Assembly (NCBI GenBank): GCA_017477035.1
Contig: JAFUXW010000028.1
Coordinates: forward strand, 1 to 6,696
Source: Alphaproteobacteria bacterium
GTDB taxonomy: Bacteria > Pseudomonadota > Alphaproteobacteria > RF32 > CAG-239
Direction of reading: 5' to 3'
Length of the DNA: 6,696 bases
In this document: one piece after another, positions 5,672-6,696 of the stretch
How the letters are laid out: each line of letters begins with the position of its first letter
Position numbering within the stretch: the stretch's first letter is position 1
Position numbers and translations under genes: made by a program
The notes under the pieces: model-generated
What the model was told of the DNA's origin: nothing
Seen by the model: only the letters and a program-made list of their open reading frames with translations
The model's database searches: none

Positions 5672-6696
5672 CCATTACCGTTAGGTGATGTAGGTGTAGT
5701 TGGTGGTGTTGTATCCTCAGCATGCGTCAAACGCCCCTCTTTCTTACCGCTATTTATATAGTGTAGCAATGGATTTATATCGGCCTTTGCCACATCTTTA
5801 TACTTTTTAAGATAAAATAATGTATCGAACTTAATGCTCGGATTATAACCTTTGCGCCAACCGATATTCATATAATGCTCTGCTGCAGACATTCCGCTTT
5901 CTTTGGCATCAGGATATTGCTCAAAATACCAAGTTTCATCAATGTAGTCATACAACTGACTTTGATTTAGCTTGTGTTTGAGAGAAATAAACATATTCTT
6001 AAATCTTAACCAAGCCATTCTCCATTCTTCTTGCTCAGCCATATCAGGATTCAGTTGAGTAACAAACTTATATGCTGTATAATCGTATTTATAGTCAGGA
6101 AAATTTATTGTGTCGGCTGGAATATCTTTTCTCCTACCATCATCAGAAGTGCCACGCATTACTTTTGCCTCTGCCTCTTCTTTTGACTTGCAATAATAGT
6201 GATTTATGCGAATCTTATTCACCGAGAAAGGTGATATATAGGCTCTTGCTTTTAACTCTCCACCTATCGGCTCTTTATTTTCATTAACTGCCAATTCATT
6301 ATTTTTATACAGACAAAAATGCGGATTGATAATTTTGGATATTCGACACGGTTGAGAAATACTTTTTATCAAGTGAAACGGAACTAAATTTTCATCATAA
6401 TGAACGCGAGTATAATTTTCCAATACTCCGCCTTCAGGTTTCTTTTTATGTCCGTTTGAATCATAGGAAACCCAATTGATACCAACTCCTGGATACTCTT
6501 TATAATCGGCCAAAAATTCAGGTATCGTAGCGTTTTCCATAGGTATAATAAACTCATCGATATCAACAAACGCAACCCACTCGTTTTTATCTCCGTATTC
6601 TTGCAAAAATTCGTTATAGCAAGGCATTTGCATCGCTTTACCGGGATAATAGCGATATATTACTATACCCTGACTTATGTAAGGTAATAAAATATG
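5620..6696 (-). CDS. GT92/DUF23-like glycosyltransferase with C-terminal repeat module (5' end outside window)
   Basis: The frame is open to the right edge. ATG 6633 is therefore internal: the 21 codons before it encode IVIYRYYPGKAMQMPCYNEF, a conserved block of this family. The 358 visible residues hold VAFVDIDEFIIP (41-52), with a DxD-type motif D45-I-D47 expected to bind the metal-nucleotide sugar, then WVSYDSNGH (75-83) and INHYYCKSKEEAEAKVMRG (164-182). These place it with GT92-like (GT-A fold) cytoplasmic glycosyltransferases; the sugar is unknown. Residues 248-323 form a complete repeat module (WYFEQYPDA, HYMNIGWRKGYNPS, FYLKKYKDVAKADINPLLHY). A Thr/Pro linker (DTTPPTTPTSPNGNG) then leads into an out-of-place tail, SLDSARIVKGPID, encoded by the palindromic insertion, where translation stops early. 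Without the insertion the protein would continue through the segment ending at 5331. Confidence 0.85.
   Translation of the reverse strand, partial: HILLPYISQGIVIYRYYPGKAMQMPCYNEFLQEYGDKNEWVAFVDIDEFIIPMENATIPEFLADYKEYPGVGINWVSYDSNGHKKKPEGGVLENYTRVHYDENLVPFHLIKSISQPCRISKIINPHFCLYKNNELAVNENKEPIGGELKARAYISPFSVNKIRINHYYCKSKEEAEAKVMRGTSDDGRRKDIPADTINFPDYKYDYTAYKFVTQLNPDMAEQEEWRMAWLRFKNMFISLKHKLNQSQLYDYIDETWYFEQYPDAKESGMSAAEHYMNIGWRKGYNPSIKFDTLFYLKKYKDVAKADINPLLHYINSGKKEGRLTHAEDTTPPTTPTSPNGNGKKSSLDSARIVKGPID
5728..5955 (-). repeat. Glycan-protein repeat module (GT92-like gene)
   Basis: This complete module copy (visible residues 248-323) ends in HYINSGKKEGRL. It shares 16- and 17-nt exact matches with module B of the RgpF-like gene, indicating common origin or exchange between the two ends of the locus. 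Confidence 0.75.

Noticed and set aside
5331..5723. Start at 5723 for the repeat-module fragment
   Set aside because: The first 20-odd residues (QHHQLHLHH) are the out-of-frame reading of the Thr/Pro linker of the upstream glycosyltransferase, so this is not a genuine N-terminus.
5620..6633. Treating ATG 6633 as the start of the glycosyltransferase
   Set aside because: The frame stays open to the window edge, and the upstream codons encode conserved family sequence (YRYYPGKA), so the gene begins outside the window.
1..6696. tRNA, rRNA, CRISPR array, transposase-bearing insertion sequence
   Set aside because: No cloverleaf, rRNA-like block, regularly spaced short DNA repeats or transposase motifs were seen. 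The repeats present are protein-level modules and one small palindrome.

Overview
The window is AT-rich and every supportable gene reads on the minus strand. It looks like part of a cell-surface polysaccharide locus from a Gram-negative bacterium. The two outer genes carry a repeated module with the signatures HYxxxGWxxGxNP, YLxxYPDVAxA and INPLLHY. I associate this with surface-glycan glycosyltransferases of Alphaproteobacteria, so an AT-rich, possibly uncultured alphaproteobacterium is my best but uncertain guess.

Layout in the direction of transcription (right to left). At 6696-5620 is a 5'-truncated GT92/DUF23-like glycosyltransferase with one full C-terminal repeat module. A small palindromic insertion flanked by 9/10-identical direct repeats breaks its frame near the C-terminus. 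The rest of the reading frame, holding a second and incomplete repeat module, lies at 5609-5331. Next, 5325-5175 holds two decayed fragments of a second GT92-like gene. From 5138 to 4642 there is an AT-rich stretch with a weak hypothetical ORF, a frameshifted 42-residue single-pass membrane protein and a 15-codon ORF with a good ribosome-binding site. At 4632-2913 is an AlgJ/AlgX-like SGNH acyltransferase gene, split in two by a G10 tract. It is followed 3 bases later by an intact AlgI-like MBOAT O-acyltransferase (2909-1503) and a terminator hairpin. A separate promoter then drives an RgpF-family (rhamnan synthesis F) protein with three N-terminal repeat modules, which runs off the left edge (1371-1).

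Working model (inference): the glycosyltransferases build or decorate a surface glycan. The MBOAT moves an acyl group, probably acetyl, across the inner membrane, and the SGNH protein transfers it to the glycan in the periplasm. The G10 tract leaves the SGNH gene out of frame in this sequence; loss of one G would rejoin it as a 572-residue protein. This fits a phase-variable switch for glycan acylation, or else a homopolymer sequencing error. With the palindrome insertion and the glycosyltransferase remnants, it makes this a rapidly changing accessory locus.
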